Below, in pieces: positions 50,890 through 61,193 of a DNA stretch of 64,000 nt. A program made the translations under genes and the position numbers. The DNA is from Romboutsia hominis (GTDB lineage: Bacteria; Bacillota; Clostridia; Peptostreptococcales; Peptostreptococcaceae). The stretch spans positions 2,953,565 through 3,017,564 of the forward strand of contig NZ_LN650648.1 in assembly GCF_900002575.1 (NCBI RefSeq), written 5' to 3'. How positions within the stretch are numbered: position 1 is the first letter of the stretch; each line of letters starts with the position of its first letter. The notes below the pieces were generated by a model that saw nothing but the letters and a program-made list of their open reading frames with translations, did not search any database and had not been told where the DNA came from.

Positions 50890-51432
50890 ATGGCTTCTAG
50901 ATTACAAGAAAAATACATGAAAGAAGTTGCTCCTGCTTTAATGGAGAAATTCGGATATAAGAATGTTATGGAAATACCTAAGTTAGAGAAAATAGTTATC
51001 AACATGGGTATAGGAGATGCTAGAGAAAATCCAAAAGGATTAGAAAAAGCAGTAGAAGAAATGGAAATGATATCTGGTCAAAAGCCAGTTATAACTAGAG
51101 CAAGAAAATCTGTTGCGAACTTCAAATTAAGAGAAGGTATGCCAATAGGTGCAAAAGTTACATTAAGAGCTGACAAAATGTACTACTTCATGGACAAGTT
51201 AGTATCTGTATCTTTACCAAGAGTTAGAGACTTCAGAGGAGTTAACGCTAACGCATTCGATGGTAGAGGTAACTACGCTTTAGGTGTTAAAGAACAATTA
51301 ATATTCCCTGAAATAGAATACGATAAGGTAGACAAAGTAAGAGGAATGGATATAATATTTGTTACTACTGCGAAAACTGACGAAGAAGCACGTGAATTAT
51401 TAAAATTATTAGGAATGCCATTTTCTAAGTAA
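50890..51432 (+). CDS. rplE: 50S ribosomal protein L5
   Basis: Central-protuberance protein that binds 5S rRNA. 180 residues: [41 protein letters not shown] and [27 protein letters not shown] precedes the ATG. A perfect 11-bp hairpin starts on its stop codon and fills the gap to rpsN. Confidence 0.98.
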   Translation: MASRLQEKYMKEVAPALMEKFGYKNVMEIPKLEKIVINMGIGDARENPKGLEKAVEEMEMISGQKPVITRARKSVANFKLREGMPIGAKVTLRADKMYYFMDKLVSVSLPRVRDFRGVNANAFDGRGNYALGVKEQLIFPEIEYDKVDKVRGMDIIFVTTAKTDEEARELLKLLGMPFSK

Positions 51433-51458
51433 GCTTAGAAAAGGCAATTTTCTAAGCT
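51432..51458 (+). other. Perfect hairpin in the rplE-rpsN spacer
   Basis: AGCTTAGAAAA and TTTTCTAAGCT pair perfectly (11 bp, loop GGCAA). No T-run follows. It is placed between a stop codon and the next ribosome site, as are the hairpins at 43181 and 45153. Confidence 0.65.
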
Positions 51459-51480
51459 AAGAAAAGAAGGAGGGATTCCA

Positions 51481-51666
51481 GTGGCTAGAAAAGCGATGGT
51501 TGTAAAACAACAAAGAAAACAAAAGTACGCTACTAGAGAATACACTAGATGTACTATATGCGGTAGACCACATTCAGTACTTAGAAAGTTCGGAATATGC
51601 CGTATATGCTTTAGAGAATTAGCTTACAAGGGTCAAATACCTGGTGTTAGAAAAGCAAGTTGGTAA
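51481..51666 (+). CDS. rpsN: 30S ribosomal protein S14, zinc-binding form (type Z)
   Basis: 61-residue short form with the zinc ribbon [20 protein letters not shown] (Cys pairs about 24/27 and 40/43). GTG start, 7 bases after AGGAGGG. The longer zinc-free S14 seen in some Firmicutes is not in this window. Confidence 0.97.
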   Translation: MARKAMVVKQQRKQKYATREYTRCTICGRPHSVLRKFGICRICFRELAYKGQIPGVRKASW

Positions 51667-51698
51667 AACTTTGATATAAATGGAAGGAGGGTTTCAAT

Positions 51699-52097
51699 AT
51701 GACAATGACAGATCCAATAGCAGATATGCTTACTCGTATAAGAAATGCTAACGTAGTTAAACATGAGACTGTTGATGTTCCAGCTTCTAATATAAAGAAA
51801 GAATTAGCTAGAATACTATTAGAAGAAGGATTCGTTAGAGGATACGATGTAATAGAAGATGGAAAGCAAGGAATAATAAGAATACAATTAAAGTACGGAC
51901 AAACAGGAGAAAGAGTTATATCAGGATTAAAGAGAATATCTAAGCCTGGTATGAGAGTTTACGCTTCTAAGCACGAAATACCAAGAGTATTAAACGGTTT
52001 AGGAATATCAGTAATATCTACTTCTAAAGGAATATTAACTGATAAGCAAGCTAGAAAAGAAAATGTTGGTGGAGAAGTAATCTGCTACGTTTGGTAA
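51699..52097 (+). CDS. rpsH: 30S ribosomal protein S8
   Basis: Binds the 16S central domain; in E. coli it represses the spc operon by binding the rplE region. 132 residues: [19 protein letters not shown] and, at the C-terminus, [18 protein letters not shown] with [15 protein letters not shown] precedes the ATG. 30 bases to rplF. Confidence 0.98.
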   Translation: MTMTDPIADMLTRIRNANVVKHETVDVPASNIKKELARILLEEGFVRGYDVIEDGKQGIIRIQLKYGQTGERVISGLKRISKPGMRVYASKHEIPRVLNGLGISVISTSKGILTDKQARKENVGGEVICYVW

Positions 52098-52127
52098 TAT
52101 AGACGAAAGATGTAAGGAGGTGCGATT

Positions 52128-52670
52128 ATGTCAAGAATAGGTGTTAAACCAATAACTGTACCAGCAGGTGTTGAAGTTACTATAGCTGAAGGAAACTTAG
52201 TTACTGTAAAAGGACCAAAAGGTACATTAAGCAAGCAATTTGATGCTGCTTTAACTATAAAGCAAGAGGAAAATACTATAACTGTTGAAAGACCAACTAA
52301 CAACAAGCAACACAGAGCACTACACGGGTTAACTAGAACTTTAATAGATAACATGGTAGTAGGTGTTACTAACGGTTTCGAAAAGAAATTAGAATTAGTA
52401 GGTGTTGGATACAGAGCTCAAAAGCAAGGAAAGAAATTAGTTATGAGTTTAGGATTCTCTCATCCGGTAGAAATGGAAGATCCAGAAGGAATAACAGTTG
52501 AAGTTCCAAACCAAACTGAGTTAACAGTTAAAGGTATAGATAAGCAATTAGTAGGAAACTACGCTGCTAAGATAAGAGACTGGAGAAAGCCAGAGCCATA
52601 CAAAGGTAAAGGTATAAGATACGCTGGTGAAGTAGTAAGACGTAAAGAAGGTAAAACTGGTAAGAAGTAA
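52128..52670 (+). CDS. rplF: 50S ribosomal protein L6
   Basis: Large-subunit protein near the factor-binding site. 180 residues in two similar domains: [32 protein letters not shown]-type [20 protein letters not shown], and [24 protein letters not shown] precedes the ATG. Confidence 0.98.
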   Translation: MSRIGVKPITVPAGVEVTIAEGNLVTVKGPKGTLSKQFDAALTIKQEENTITVERPTNNKQHRALHGLTRTLIDNMVVGVTNGFEKKLELVGVGYRAQKQGKKLVMSLGFSHPVEMEDPEGITVEVPNQTELTVKGIDKQLVGNYAAKIRDWRKPEPYKGKGIRYAGEVVRRKEGKTGKK

Positions 52671-52708
52671 TAAATACCAAACTTAAACGCTAGAAAGGAG
52701 TGAGCCTG

Positions 52709-53077
52709 GTGATAAAGAAAGCTGATAAAAATGCAAACAGACTTCAAAGACATAAGAGAGTTCGTAGAAAAATAACTGGAACTACTCAAAGACCAAGATT
52801 ATGTGTATTCAGAAGTTCTAATAACATATACGCTCAAATAATAGATGATACAAACAGAGTTACTTTAGTATCTGCATCTTCATTAGACGCAGACGTTAAA
52901 GGAGCTGTTAGTCATACAGGAAATAAAGAAGCAGCTAAAATGGTCGGAGAATTAGTGGCTAAGAAAGCTGTAGAAAAAGGAATCACTGAAGTTGTATTCG
53001 ACAGAGGTGGATACTTATATCACGGAAGAGTTCAAGTATTAGCAGAAGCTGCTAGAGAAGCTGGACTTAAGTTCTAA
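52709..53077 (+). CDS. rplR: 50S ribosomal protein L18
   Basis: Binds 5S rRNA together with L5. 122 residues: [21 protein letters not shown] minus its ends, then [26 protein letters not shown] chose GTG 52709, 8 bases after AAAGGAG; an in-frame GTG at 52700 overlaps that site. 27 bases to rpsE. Confidence 0.96.
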   Translation: MIKKADKNANRLQRHKRVRRKITGTTQRPRLCVFRSSNNIYAQIIDDTNRVTLVSASSLDADVKGAVSHTGNKEAAKMVGELVAKKAVEKGITEVVFDRGGYLYHGRVQVLAEAAREAGLKF

Positions 53078-53104
53078 TAAGAGAAACAAAGGAGGGAAAT
53101 GCAC

Positions 53105-53611
53105 ATGCGTCGTAAGATTATAGATGCCAGACAACTTGACTTAAAAGAAAAAGTTGTTGAAGTTAGACGTGTTACTAAAGTTGTAAAAGGTGGTAGAAAC
53201 TTCAGATTTGCAGCGTTAGTAGTAGTTGGAGATGAAAACGGACACGTTGGTATAGGTACTGGTAAAGCGATGGAAGTACCAGATGCTATAAAGAAAGCAG
53301 TAGAAGATGCTAAGAAGAATCTTATAAATGTACCTATAGTTGGTACAACTATACCTCACGAAGTTCACGGACACTTCGGTGCTGGTAAAATATTAGTAAT
53401 GCCTGCTAAGCAAGGTACAGGAGTTATAGCTGGGGGACCTGCTAGAGCCGTACTTGAGTTAGCTGGTTTAACAGATGTTAGAGCTAAATCTTTAGGAACT
53501 AACAACCCAAGAAACATGGTAAATGCTACAATAGAAGGACTTAAATCTCTTAAGAGAGCTGAAGATATAGCTAAATTAAGAGGTAAAAAAGTTGAGGACC
53601 TTCTAGGGTAA
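53105..53611 (+). CDS. rpsE: 30S ribosomal protein S5
   Basis: Acts in decoding accuracy and at the mRNA entry next to S3 and S4; target of spectinomycin resistance. 168 residues: [21 protein letters not shown] carries the loop where such mutations arise, unaltered as far as I can see. I chose ATG 53105, 8 bases after GGAGGG; ATG 53099 is only 2 bases from it. Confidence 0.96.
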   Translation: MRRKIIDARQLDLKEKVVEVRRVTKVVKGGRNFRFAALVVVGDENGHVGIGTGKAMEVPDAIKKAVEDAKKNLINVPIVGTTIPHEVHGHFGAGKILVMPAKQGTGVIAGGPARAVLELAGLTDVRAKSLGTNNPRNMVNATIEGLKSLKRAEDIAKLRGKKVEDLLG

Positions 53612-53625
53612 GGAGGTAGTAAGAA

Positions 53626-53811
53626 ATGGCTAAATTACAAATAAAATTAGTTAGAAGTATAATAGGAACTACTCCTAACCAAAAGAAAAACGTAGAAGCG
53701 TTAGGATTAAGAAAAAGAGAACAAGTAGTTGTTAAAGAAGATAATGCCCAAATAAGAGGGATGATAGCTAAGGTTAGTCACTTAGTAGAAGTAACTGAAA
53801 TAGCTGAGTAA
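53626..53811 (+). CDS. rpmD: 50S ribosomal protein L30
   Basis: Small large-subunit protein. 61 residues: [25 protein letters not shown] minus its ends, then [23 protein letters not shown] precedes the ATG, 14 bases after rpsE. Confidence 0.97.
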   Translation: MAKLQIKLVRSIIGTTPNQKKNVEALGLRKREQVVVKEDNAQIRGMIAKVSHLVEVTEIAE

Positions 53812-53844
53812 TAAATAGATAAGACGAATAAGGAGGTGCAATCC

Positions 53845-54288
53845 ATGAAGTTACATGAGTTAAAACCTGCTGAAGGTGCAGTAAGAGCTAAGAAAAGATT
53901 AGGTAGAGGTACTGCTACTGGACAAGGTAAGACTGCAGGACGTGGACAAAAAGGACAATGGTCTCGTTCAGGTGGTGGAGTTAGAGTTGGATTCGAAGGT
54001 GGACAAATGCCACTTGCTAGAAGACTTCCTAAGAGAGGATTCAACAACATATTCAAGAAAGTTTATACAGAAGTTAATGTAGCTGCTTTAAACAGATTCG
54101 AAAACGGAACTGAAATAACTGCTGAAGTTTTAAAGGCTGCTAGAGTTATAAGCAAAATAGAAAAAGACGGCATAAAGATCTTAGGTGAAGGAAACTTAGA
54201 AAAGGCGTTAACAGTTAAGGCTGCTAAGTTTACTGCTTCAGCTCAAGAAAAAATAGAAAAAGCTGGAGGAAAGGCAGAATTAGTTTAA
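53845..54288 (+). CDS. rplO: 50S ribosomal protein L15
   Basis: Late 50S assembly protein. 147 residues. The N-terminal Gly/Arg-rich extension ([20 protein letters not shown]) and [17 protein letters not shown] are typical. I chose ATG 53845, 8 bases after AGGAGG; the GTG at 53836 lies in the ribosome site. secY follows after 40 bases. Confidence 0.97.
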   Translation: MKLHELKPAEGAVRAKKRLGRGTATGQGKTAGRGQKGQWSRSGGGVRVGFEGGQMPLARRLPKRGFNNIFKKVYTEVNVAALNRFENGTEITAEVLKAARVISKIEKDGIKILGEGNLEKALTVKAAKFTASAQEKIEKAGGKAELV

Positions 54289-54328
54289 TCTAATCTGCTG
54301 CTCTTAGCCGAATAGGCGGGGTGATATC

Positions 54329-55597
54329 GTGCTGTCAAACTTAAAACAAGCTTGGAAGCTTAAAGATGTAAGAAGAAAAATATTATATACTTTGATGATG
54401 ATTGTAGTATTTAGGATAGGTGCAGCTATACCTGTTCCTGGAGTTGATACAAGTATTATAAAGGGAATGGTTGACTCAAATGGTCTTCTTTCCCTATATA
54501 ATCTGTTCACTGGAGGTGCATTTAGTAACTTTACACTATTTGCATTAGGTGTAGGACCATATATCACAGCATCTATCATAATACAACTTCTAACTGTAGG
54601 TTTTGAAAGTTTGGAAGAACTTCAAAAGTCTGGTGAAGAAGGAAAGAAAAAGATTAATAAATATACTAAGTACATTGCATTAGCATTAGCTTTTGTTCAA
54701 GCTATAGCGATAACGCTAGGTATTGTAAGAGGAGCTTTAAAAAGTGATAATGCATTCTTTATTATAACAGTTATATTGACATTAGTATCAGCAAGTATGC
54801 TTCTAATGTGGATAGGGGACAAAATTACTGAAAAAGGATTAGGTAATGGAAGTTCTATTATAATATTTATAGGTATTATCTCAAGAATACCAGTAGATGT
54901 TATATCAACTGTAAACTTAGTAAAAAGTGGCAAAATAGCTATATGGGCAGTAGCTCTGTTAGCAGTAGTAATACTTTTAACAATAACTGCAGTCACATAT
55001 ATACAAGAAGCCACAAGAAAAATCCCAGTACAATATGCAAAAAGAGTTGTTGGAAGAAAGATGTATGGAGGACAAAGTTCTCATATACCTATGAAAGTTA
55101 ATCAATCGGGAGTTATACCAGTAATTTTCGCTAGTTCACTTTTAGCATTCCCTCAAACTTTAGCAATGTTTATGGGTGCAGATGCTCAAGCTTTTGTGCA
55201 AACATATTTAAATCCAGTACAATCTCCAGGAGTTTGGATTTATAGAGCGCTTGAAGTTCTGCTGATAGTATTCTTCTCTTATTTCTATACTACTGTATCA
55301 TTTAATACAGAAGATATAGCAAATAATATGAAAAATAACGGTGGGTTTATACCAGGTATTAGACCAGGACAACCTACAATAGATTATTTAAATAGAATAT
55401 TATCAAGACTTACTCTAGCTGGAGCTTTATTCTTAGCTTGTATCGTTATGGTATCTGCTATAATAATGTTCTTTATGAAACTTCAAATAACACTAGTAGG
55501 TACATCTTTACTAATAGTTGTTGGTGTTGCATTAGAACTTAAGAGACAGTTAGAATCAAATCTGGTTATGAGAACATACCAAGGTTTCTTAAAATAA
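54329..55597 (+). CDS. secY: Preprotein translocase subunit SecY
   Basis: Pore of the general secretion channel. 422 residues with about ten membrane helices. Family marks are RIGAAIPVPGVD in the first part, FALGVGPYITASIIIQLL (helix 2 and plug side), and the cytosolic loop with RKIPVQYAKR. GTG start preceded by GGCGGGGTGAT. Partner of SecE (29050); secG is not in the window. adk follows after 15 bases. Confidence 0.97.
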   Translation: MLSNLKQAWKLKDVRRKILYTLMMIVVFRIGAAIPVPGVDTSIIKGMVDSNGLLSLYNLFTGGAFSNFTLFALGVGPYITASIIIQLLTVGFESLEELQKSGEEGKKKINKYTKYIALALAFVQAIAITLGIVRGALKSDNAFFIITVILTLVSASMLLMWIGDKITEKGLGNGSSIIIFIGIISRIPVDVISTVNLVKSGKIAIWAVALLAVVILLTITAVTYIQEATRKIPVQYAKRVVGRKMYGGQSSHIPMKVNQSGVIPVIFASSLLAFPQTLAMFMGADAQAFVQTYLNPVQSPGVWIYRALEVLLIVFFSYFYTTVSFNTEDIANNMKNNGGFIPGIRPGQPTIDYLNRILSRLTLAGALFLACIVMVSAIIMFFMKLQITLVGTSLLIVVGVALELKRQLESNLVMRTYQGFLK

Positions 55598-55612
55598 ATT
55601 GGAGATGATAGT

Positions 55613-56263
55613 ATGAGAATAATATTACTTGGACCTCCTGGTGCTGGTAAAGGTACTCAGGCAGCAGGTATTGTTGAAAAATACAATATACCTCATATAT
55701 CAACAGGTGATATATTCAGAAAGAACATAAAAGAAGGAACAGAGCTTGGAAAGAAAGCTAAAGAATATATAGATCAAGGATTATTAGTTCCAGATGAGTT
55801 AACTGTAGGTTTAGTTACAGACAGAGTATCTCAAGATGACTGTAAGAATGGATTTATGTTAGATGGATTCCCAAGAAATGTTGCTCAAGCTCAACATTTA
55901 GATACGTTCTTAAATAAAACTAATATAGCTTTAGACAAGGTAGTTAATATCGAAGTTGATAAGGAAATATTAGTTGGTAGAGCTGTAGGAAGAAGAATAT
56001 GTAAATCTTGCGGTGCTACGTATCATGTTAAGTTTAATCCTCCTAAAGTTGAAGGAGTATGTGATGTATGCCAAGGTGAATTATACCAAAGAGCAGATGA
56101 CACAGAAGAAACTGTATCAAAGAGAATACAAGTTTACTTAGATGAAACTAGACCATTAGTTGACTATTATAGCAAACAAGGTATAATAGCTAACATAGAT
56201 GGGCAACAATCTATAGATAAGGTATTTGAAGATATAGTAAACGCTTTAGGAAGTGAAAAATAA
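55613..56263 (+). CDS. adk: Adenylate kinase
   Basis: Interconverts ATP plus AMP and two ADP. 216 residues: P-loop [11 protein letters not shown] (about 7-17), the AMP site STGDIFR and [10 protein letters not shown]. The LID domain holds four cysteines (CKSC ... CDVC), a structural zinc site common in Gram-positives. AGATGATAG-type weak site before the ATG suggests coupling to secY. Its stop overlaps map by one base. Confidence 0.97.
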   Translation: MRIILLGPPGAGKGTQAAGIVEKYNIPHISTGDIFRKNIKEGTELGKKAKEYIDQGLLVPDELTVGLVTDRVSQDDCKNGFMLDGFPRNVAQAQHLDTFLNKTNIALDKVVNIEVDKEILVGRAVGRRICKSCGATYHVKFNPPKVEGVCDVCQGELYQRADDTEETVSKRIQVYLDETRPLVDYYSKQGIIANIDGQQSIDKVFEDIVNALGSEK

Positions 56264-57012
56264 TGATTACATTAAAATCTAAAAAAGAAATAGAACTTAT
56301 GAGAGAGGCGGGCAAAATTGTCGCTGAAACTCATGAGATATTGAAATCAGCTGTTATTCCGGGAATATCTACACTAGAGTTAGATAAAATAGCTGAAGAG
56401 AATATAAGAAAATATAATGCAATTCCATCTTTTAAAGGTTATGGAGGTTTCCCAGGATCTATATGTGCTTCTATAAATGAAGAGGTAGTTCATGGTATAC
56501 CAAATGCTAACAGAATTTTAAAAGAAGGCGACATTATAAGTTTAGATGTAGGTGCCTATTATAAAGGATATCATTCAGACTCTGCGAAAACTCATGGGGT
56601 AGGAATAATATCTGAAGAAGATAGGAAATTAATAGAAGTAACAAAAGAAAGCTTCTATGAAGGTTTAAAATTTGCTAAACTAGGATATAGATTATCTGAT
56701 ATCTCACACGCAGTACAAGCACACGTTGAAAAACATGGTTTTTCAGTAGTTAGAGATTTAGTTGGTCATGGAGTTGGAACTGAACTTCATGAAGATCCTC
56801 AAATACCTAACTATGGTCCAGCAGGTAAAGGTCCAAGACTTTTAGAAGGAATGGTCTTAGCTGTAGAGCCAATGGTTAACGCTGGTAAATATCACGTTAA
56901 AACATTAGCAGATGACTGGACAATTGTCACAATAGATGGCAAAAAATCAGCTCATTATGAGCATACAATAGCAATCACTGAAGATGAGCCGCTGATATTA
57001 TCAGCACTTTAA
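56263..57012 (+). CDS. map: Methionine aminopeptidase, type I
   Basis: Removes the initiator methionine from new proteins. 249 residues. The five metal ligands lie in the family context: [18 protein letters not shown] (two Asp), [14 protein letters not shown] (His), AVEPMV (Glu) and ALAIT-like [12 protein letters not shown] (Glu near the end). It starts on the last base of adk (TAATG). The secY-adk-map order is conserved. Confidence 0.97.
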   Translation: MITLKSKKEIELMREAGKIVAETHEILKSAVIPGISTLELDKIAEENIRKYNAIPSFKGYGGFPGSICASINEEVVHGIPNANRILKEGDIISLDVGAYYKGYHSDSAKTHGVGIISEEDRKLIEVTKESFYEGLKFAKLGYRLSDISHAVQAHVEKHGFSVVRDLVGHGVGTELHEDPQIPNYGPAGKGPRLLEGMVLAVEPMVNAGKYHVKTLADDWTIVTIDGKKSAHYEHTIAITEDEPLILSAL

Positions 57013-57031
57013 TCATAAAGTAGGTGAATAA

Positions 57032-57310
57032 ATGCTATTAAATAAGCTAAGTATAGGTCAAGTTGTAAAAGCTTTATCAGGTAGAGAACAAGGAAGACTA
57101 TTTTTTATAGTAGAAGTAGTTGACCATGAATATGTTTTAATATCTGATGGTAAGACAAGAAAACTTGGTAAGCCTAAGCTAAAAAAAGTTAAGCACTTAA
57201 AGATATATGACTTTATTAGCGAAGAAGCAAAACAAATGATTATATCTAAGCAGAATAATACAGATGCTTTTTTAAGAGCTCAACTTACTAAGTTAGATCA
57301 AAGGATTTAA
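57032..57310 (+). CDS. KOW-domain RNA-binding protein (L14e-like)
   Basis: 92 residues. The N-terminus (about 5-50) is a KOW fold: GQVVKALSGREQGRLFFIVEVVDHEYVLISDG, like the archaeal/eukaryotic L14e entry. Then comes a basic stretch (RKLGKPKLKKVKHLK) that probably contacts RNA. The gene is a regular guest between map and infA in Clostridia and some Bacilli. Its exact role is not established. AGTAGGTGA precedes the ATG. Confidence 0.88.
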   Translation: MLLNKLSIGQVVKALSGREQGRLFFIVEVVDHEYVLISDGKTRKLGKPKLKKVKHLKIYDFISEEAKQMIISKQNNTDAFLRAQLTKLDQRI

Positions 57311-57338
57311 CTTATTGAAATGGAGGTTTGGTTAGTTA

Positions 57339-57557
57339 ATGGCCAAAAAAGATGTTATAGAACTAGAAGGTACAGTTACAGAAAACTTACCTAATGCTAT
57401 GTTTAAAGTAAAATTAGAAAATGGACATGAAGTATTATGTCACTTATCTGGAAAGCTAAGAATGAACTTCATAAGAATCCTTGAAGGTGATAAGGTGAAT
57501 GTTGAGCTTTCTCCATATGACCTTACAAGAGGAAGAATCACTTGGCGTAAGAAGTAG
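57339..57557 (+). CDS. infA: Translation initiation factor IF-1
   Basis: Blocks the A site during initiation. 72 residues, the standard OB-fold form: [20 protein letters not shown], then [19 protein letters not shown] and [20 protein letters not shown] precedes the ATG. 34 bases to rpmJ. Confidence 0.98.
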   Translation: MAKKDVIELEGTVTENLPNAMFKVKLENGHEVLCHLSGKLRMNFIRILEGDKVNVELSPYDLTRGRITWRKK

Positions 57558-57573
57558 ACTATTTTAATATTAG

Positions 57574-57705
<132 letters not shown>

Positions 57706-57708
57706 TAA

Positions 57709-57800
57709 ATTATACTAGTAATTTGTAAAATTTTGTAGTATAATATTTAATTGTGATATTAGCAATTAAACTTTAAAATCGTTGAAATCTGTTTCGGATT
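57709..57800 (+). promoter_or_regulatory. Structured spacer before rpsM
   Basis: ATTATACTA (57709-57717) pairs with TAGTATAAT (57736-57744), then AATTG/CAATT and AAATC/GATTT-type small stems follow. This position precedes rpsM-rpsK-rpsD-rpoA, where S4 represses translation in E. coli. Whether this is a clostridial counterpart is unknown; I see no sequence match to a known leader. Confidence 0.4.
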
Positions 57801-57858
57801 TAACATGAATTAACACAAGTTTAGAATCGAAAAAATTAAGTGTAGGAGGTGCGAACTA

Positions 57859-58230
57859 ATGGCAAGAATAGCTGGGGTAGATTTACCTAGAGAAAAAAGA
57901 GCGGAAATAGGCTTAACTTATATATACGGTATAGGTAAGGCAACTGCTAACGAAATATTAGCTAAAGCTGACATAGATCCTAACGTAAGAATAAAAGACT
58001 TATCAGAAGAGCAAGTTAACGAATTAAGAAAGATAATAGATAATGATTTCTTAGTTGAAGGTGACTTAAGAAGAGAAATCGCTTTAAATATAAAGAGATT
58101 AAGAGATATAAAATGTTACAGAGGTATGAGACATGCTAAAGGTCTTCCACTAAGAGGACAAAGAACTAAGACTAACGCTAGAACTAGAAAAGGTCCTAGA
58201 AAAACTGTATCTCGTAAGAAGAAGAAGTAA
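57859..58230 (+). CDS. rpsM: 30S ribosomal protein S13
   Basis: Head protein that bridges to L5 and contacts P-site tRNA. 123 residues: [20 protein letters not shown] and [27 protein letters not shown] minus its ends. TAGGAGGTG precedes the ATG. Head of the alpha block. Confidence 0.98.
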   Translation: MARIAGVDLPREKRAEIGLTYIYGIGKATANEILAKADIDPNVRIKDLSEEQVNELRKIIDNDFLVEGDLRREIALNIKRLRDIKCYRGMRHAKGLPLRGQRTKTNARTRKGPRKTVSRKKKK

Positions 58231-58259
58231 TAAATAAAAACTAGATAGGAGGGAAAACA

Positions 58260-58655
58260 ATGGCTAAGCAAAAGAAAGTTACACGTGTAAGAAGAAAAGA
58301 GCGTAAAAATATAGAACGTGGGCAAGCTCATATACAATCTACTTTCAACAATACAATAATAACTTTAACTGATGTTCATGGGAACGCTATATCAGCTGCA
58401 TCTTCAGGACAATTAGGATTCAAAGGATCAAGAAAAGCGACTCCTTTCGCATCTCAAATGGCTGCTGAAACTGCTGCTAAAGCTGCAATGGAACACGGTT
58501 TAAAAACTGTTGAAGTATTCGTAAAGGGGCCAGGTTCAGGAAGAGAAGCTGCTATAAGAGCATTACAAGCTACTGGATTAGAAGTAACTATGATAAAGGA
58601 CGTTACTCCAATCCCTCACAATGGATGTAGACCACCAAAGAGAAGAAGAGTGTAA
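58260..58655 (+). CDS. rpsK: 30S ribosomal protein S11
   Basis: Platform protein near the E site. 131 residues: [38 protein letters not shown] and the basic end [19 protein letters not shown] precedes the ATG. 34 bases to rpsD. Confidence 0.98.
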   Translation: MAKQKKVTRVRRKERKNIERGQAHIQSTFNNTIITLTDVHGNAISAASSGQLGFKGSRKATPFASQMAAETAAKAAMEHGLKTVEVFVKGPGSGREAAIRALQATGLEVTMIKDVTPIPHNGCRPPKRRRV

Positions 58656-58689
58656 TTATATAAACAAGTAAATTAGGAGGTGTAAAGAC

Positions 58690-59313
58690 ATGGCAAGATA
58701 CACAGGTGCATCATGCAGACAATGTCGTAGAGAAGGAATGAAATTATTCCTTAAAGGTGACAGATGTTATACTGATAAATGTGCTATAGTTAAGAGAAAC
58801 TATGCTCCAGGACAACATGGACAAGGAAGAAAGAAAGTTTCTAACTATGGATTACAATTAAGAGAAAAGCAAAAAGTTAAGAGAATATACGGAGTTTTAG
58901 AAACTCAATTCAGAAACCTATACGAGCGTGCTGAAAAAATGGCTGGTATAACAGGGGAAAACTTATTAAGCTTATTAGAAAGAAGATTAGACAATGTTGT
59001 TTACAGAATGGGATTAGCTTCATCTAGAAAAGAAGCTAGACAATTAGTAGGACACGGTCACTTCTTATTAAACGGACACAAGGCTGATATAGCTTCTATA
59101 ACAGTTAAGCCAGGTGACGTTATAACAGTTAAAGAAAGATCAAAATCATCTGCTAAATTCAAAGCTTTAGTAGAAAACAATACAAGAATAGCTCCTAAGT
59201 GGTTAGAAACTAACTTAGACGAAATGAGCGCTAAAGTTGTTGCTAACCCATCAAGAGAAGATATAGATCTTGAAATAGCAGAGCACTTAATAATAGAGCT
59301 TTACTCTAAGTAA
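58690..59313 (+). CDS. rpsD: 30S ribosomal protein S4, zinc-binding form
   Basis: 16S assembly initiator at the mRNA entry. 207 residues. The N-terminus carries four cysteines (CRQCRREG..., Cys9, Cys12, then Cys26 and Cys31), the zinc form; the S4 RNA-binding domain follows ([20 protein letters not shown]). S4 often autoregulates; a possible site is upstream of rpsM. AGGAGGTG precedes the ATG. Confidence 0.97.
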   Translation: MARYTGASCRQCRREGMKLFLKGDRCYTDKCAIVKRNYAPGQHGQGRKKVSNYGLQLREKQKVKRIYGVLETQFRNLYERAEKMAGITGENLLSLLERRLDNVVYRMGLASSRKEARQLVGHGHFLLNGHKADIASITVKPGDVITVKERSKSSAKFKALVENNTRIAPKWLETNLDEMSAKVVANPSREDIDLEIAEHLIIELYSK

Positions 59314-59390
59314 TAAATATATTTTAAAATTTATTTTTGAGATTTTGTTTACCCTCAGTGGATTAATAAATTTAAAGGAGGGTTTTGTCC

Positions 59391-60338
59391 ATGATAGAAA
59401 TAGAAAAACCAAAAGTAGATATAATAGAGCTTAGCGAAGATTATAGATATGGAAAGTTTGTCATAGAGCCTCTTGAAAGAGGCTATGGCATAACTGTAGG
59501 TAATGCTTTAAGAAGAATATTATTATCATCTTTACCAGGTGTAGCAGTTAATGCTATAAAAATAGATGGAGTTCTTCATGAATTCTCAACTGTTGCTGGT
59601 GTTAAAGAAGATGTTACTGAAATAATATTAGCATTAAAAGAACTTTCAGCTACTATAGATGGTGAAGGAAGCAGAACTCTTAAAATAGAGGCTGAGGGTC
59701 CATGTACTATAACTGGTGCTGATATAATATGTCCTTCTGATGTTGAAGTATTAAGCAAAGATTTAAAAATAGCAACATTAGATGACAATGCTAAGTTAAA
59801 TATGGAAATAATGATAGATAAAGGTAGAGGTTATGTTTCTGCTGAAGAAAACAAGACAGAGCATATGCCTATAGGAGTTTTACCTGTAGATTCAATCTAT
59901 ACTCCTATTGAAAAAGTGAGCTACCATGTTGAAAATACAAGAGTAGGTCAAAAGTCAGACTATGACAAATTAACACTAGAAGTTTGGACTAATGGAAGCA
60001 TAAACCCTCAAGAGGGAATATCTCTTGCAGCTAAAGTTTTAGTTGAACATTTAAATCTATTCATAGACTTAACAGAGCATGTAAGCAATGTTGAGATAAT
60101 GGTAGAAAAAGAAGAAGACCAAAAAGAAAAAGTTCTTGAAATGACTATAGAAGAATTAGATTTATCAGTTAGATCTTACAACTGTTTAAAGAGAGCGGGA
60201 ATAAACACAGTTGAAGAATTAGCTAATAAGTCTGAGGACGATATGATGAAGGTTAGAAATCTAGGGAAAAAATCTTTAGAAGAAGTAATCCAAAAGTTAG
60301 AAGAACTTGGATTAGGTCTAAAACCAAGCGAAGAATAG
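59391..60338 (+). CDS. rpoA: RNA polymerase alpha subunit
   Basis: Dimerises to nucleate RNA polymerase; its C-terminal domain contacts UP elements and activators. 315 residues. N-domain marks: [32 protein letters not shown] (split in the family). C-domain: [22 protein letters not shown] and [11 protein letters not shown] (about 250-310). I chose ATG 59391, 8 bases after AAAGGAGGG; a TTG at 59385 is not needed. Confidence 0.98.
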   Translation: MIEIEKPKVDIIELSEDYRYGKFVIEPLERGYGITVGNALRRILLSSLPGVAVNAIKIDGVLHEFSTVAGVKEDVTEIILALKELSATIDGEGSRTLKIEAEGPCTITGADIICPSDVEVLSKDLKIATLDDNAKLNMEIMIDKGRGYVSAEENKTEHMPIGVLPVDSIYTPIEKVSYHVENTRVGQKSDYDKLTLEVWTNGSINPQEGISLAAKVLVEHLNLFIDLTEHVSNVEIMVEKEEDQKEKVLEMTIEELDLSVRSYNCLKRAGINTVEELANKSEDDMMKVRNLGKKSLEEVIQKLEELGLGLKPSEE

Positions 60339-60357
60339 TTAGTGAAGGAGGGATATC

Positions 60358-60699
60358 ATGGCTACTTACCGTAAATTAGGACGTGAGACAGCTCACAGAA
60401 ACCTTATGTTAAGAAACTTAGTAACTGATTTACTAAGAAATGGAAGAATAGAAACTACTGTTACTAGAGCTAAGGAAACTAGAAGAATGGCAGAAAAGAT
60501 GATAACTCTTGCTAAAAGAGGAGATCTTCATGCTAGAAGACAAGTTTTAGCTTATGTTATAGATGAAACTGTAGTAAACAACTTATTCACTGAAATAGCT
60601 CCAAAATATGCTGAGAGAAACGGTGGATACACAAGAATAATAAAGAAGGGTCCAAGAAGAGGGGACGCTGCTGAAATGGCATTTATAGAATTAGTATAA
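60358..60699 (+). CDS. rplQ: 50S ribosomal protein L17
   Basis: Sits at the tunnel exit. 113 residues: [23 protein letters not shown] minus its ends and [34 protein letters not shown] precedes the ATG. Last gene of the superoperon, closed by a strong terminator. Confidence 0.98.
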   Translation: MATYRKLGRETAHRNLMLRNLVTDLLRNGRIETTVTRAKETRRMAEKMITLAKRGDLHARRQVLAYVIDETVVNNLFTEIAPKYAERNGGYTRIIKKGPRRGDAAEMAFIELV

Positions 60700-60708
60700 T
60701 TCTTGTGA

Positions 60709-60739
60709 AGGATTAAGCTTATAGCTTAATCCTTTTTTA
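60709..60739 (+). terminator. Terminator after rplQ
   Basis: AAGGATTAAGC and GCTTAATCCTT make an 11-bp stem around TTATA, with T6. It ends the S10-spc-alpha transcript. Confidence 0.93.
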
Positions 60740-60776
60740 AATATAAATTTGTACAAAAATAATATCTTTAATCCAC

Positions 60777-60880
60777 TGTAGGTTTGTTTTATAGCCTTTA
60801 TAAACTATGATAGATTCTATAGTTTATAAAGGCTATATTTTTATATTCAGATAAAGTTAGGTGCAAAAAACAAACTTACA
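60777..60880. repeat. Nested inverted-repeat element
   Basis: Inner arms ATAGCCTTTATAAACTAT (60791-60808) and ATAGTTTATAAAGGCTAT (60819-60836) are perfectly complementary over 18 bp. Outer arms TGTAGGTTTGTTTT (60777-60790) and AAAACAAACTTACA (60867-60880) pair with one mismatch. The inner stem ends in ATTTTTA, so it could act as a second terminator. The outer arms suggest a small mobile or repeat element. Confidence 0.65.
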
Positions 60881-61051
60881 AAGGATAAAAATTACGGGGG
60901 AATAGTAGATAAAATCTATGATGTATAATTTGAAATATGATCCTTGTTTAGATATATTTATAGTTCATAAAATATAATTGAACATATAATTATAAAATTA
61001 AGAAAAATGTATGCTAGCGGCAGATATAAGTAGATTTTAAGATAAACGTAC

Positions 61052-61082
61052 TTGTGTTTTTTGCGATGAACTATGATATAAT
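61052..61082 (+). promoter_or_regulatory. Promoter of ecfA-ecfA'-ecfT
   Basis: An extended -10 TGATATAAT (TATAAT at 61077-61082) with a weaker TTGTGT (61052-61057) at 19 bases. About 110 bases upstream of the first gene. Confidence 0.55.
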
Positions 61083-61193
61083 ACTAGTCAAAATGGTTTT
61101 TGTTTAAAAAATAGAGTTTATTAACACTAATAAGGTATTAGTTATTTATATATGACGAAGTTGCTTTAATTACTTATGAAAAGGAGTAAATAA

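Larger units (their letters stand above)
60740..61193 (+). other. Intergenic region, rplQ to ecfA
   Basis: About 450 bases with no gene. It holds a nested inverted repeat (60777-60880), described separately, and a probable promoter for the transporter (61052-61082). The remainder is plain AT-rich DNA. Confidence 0.65.
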
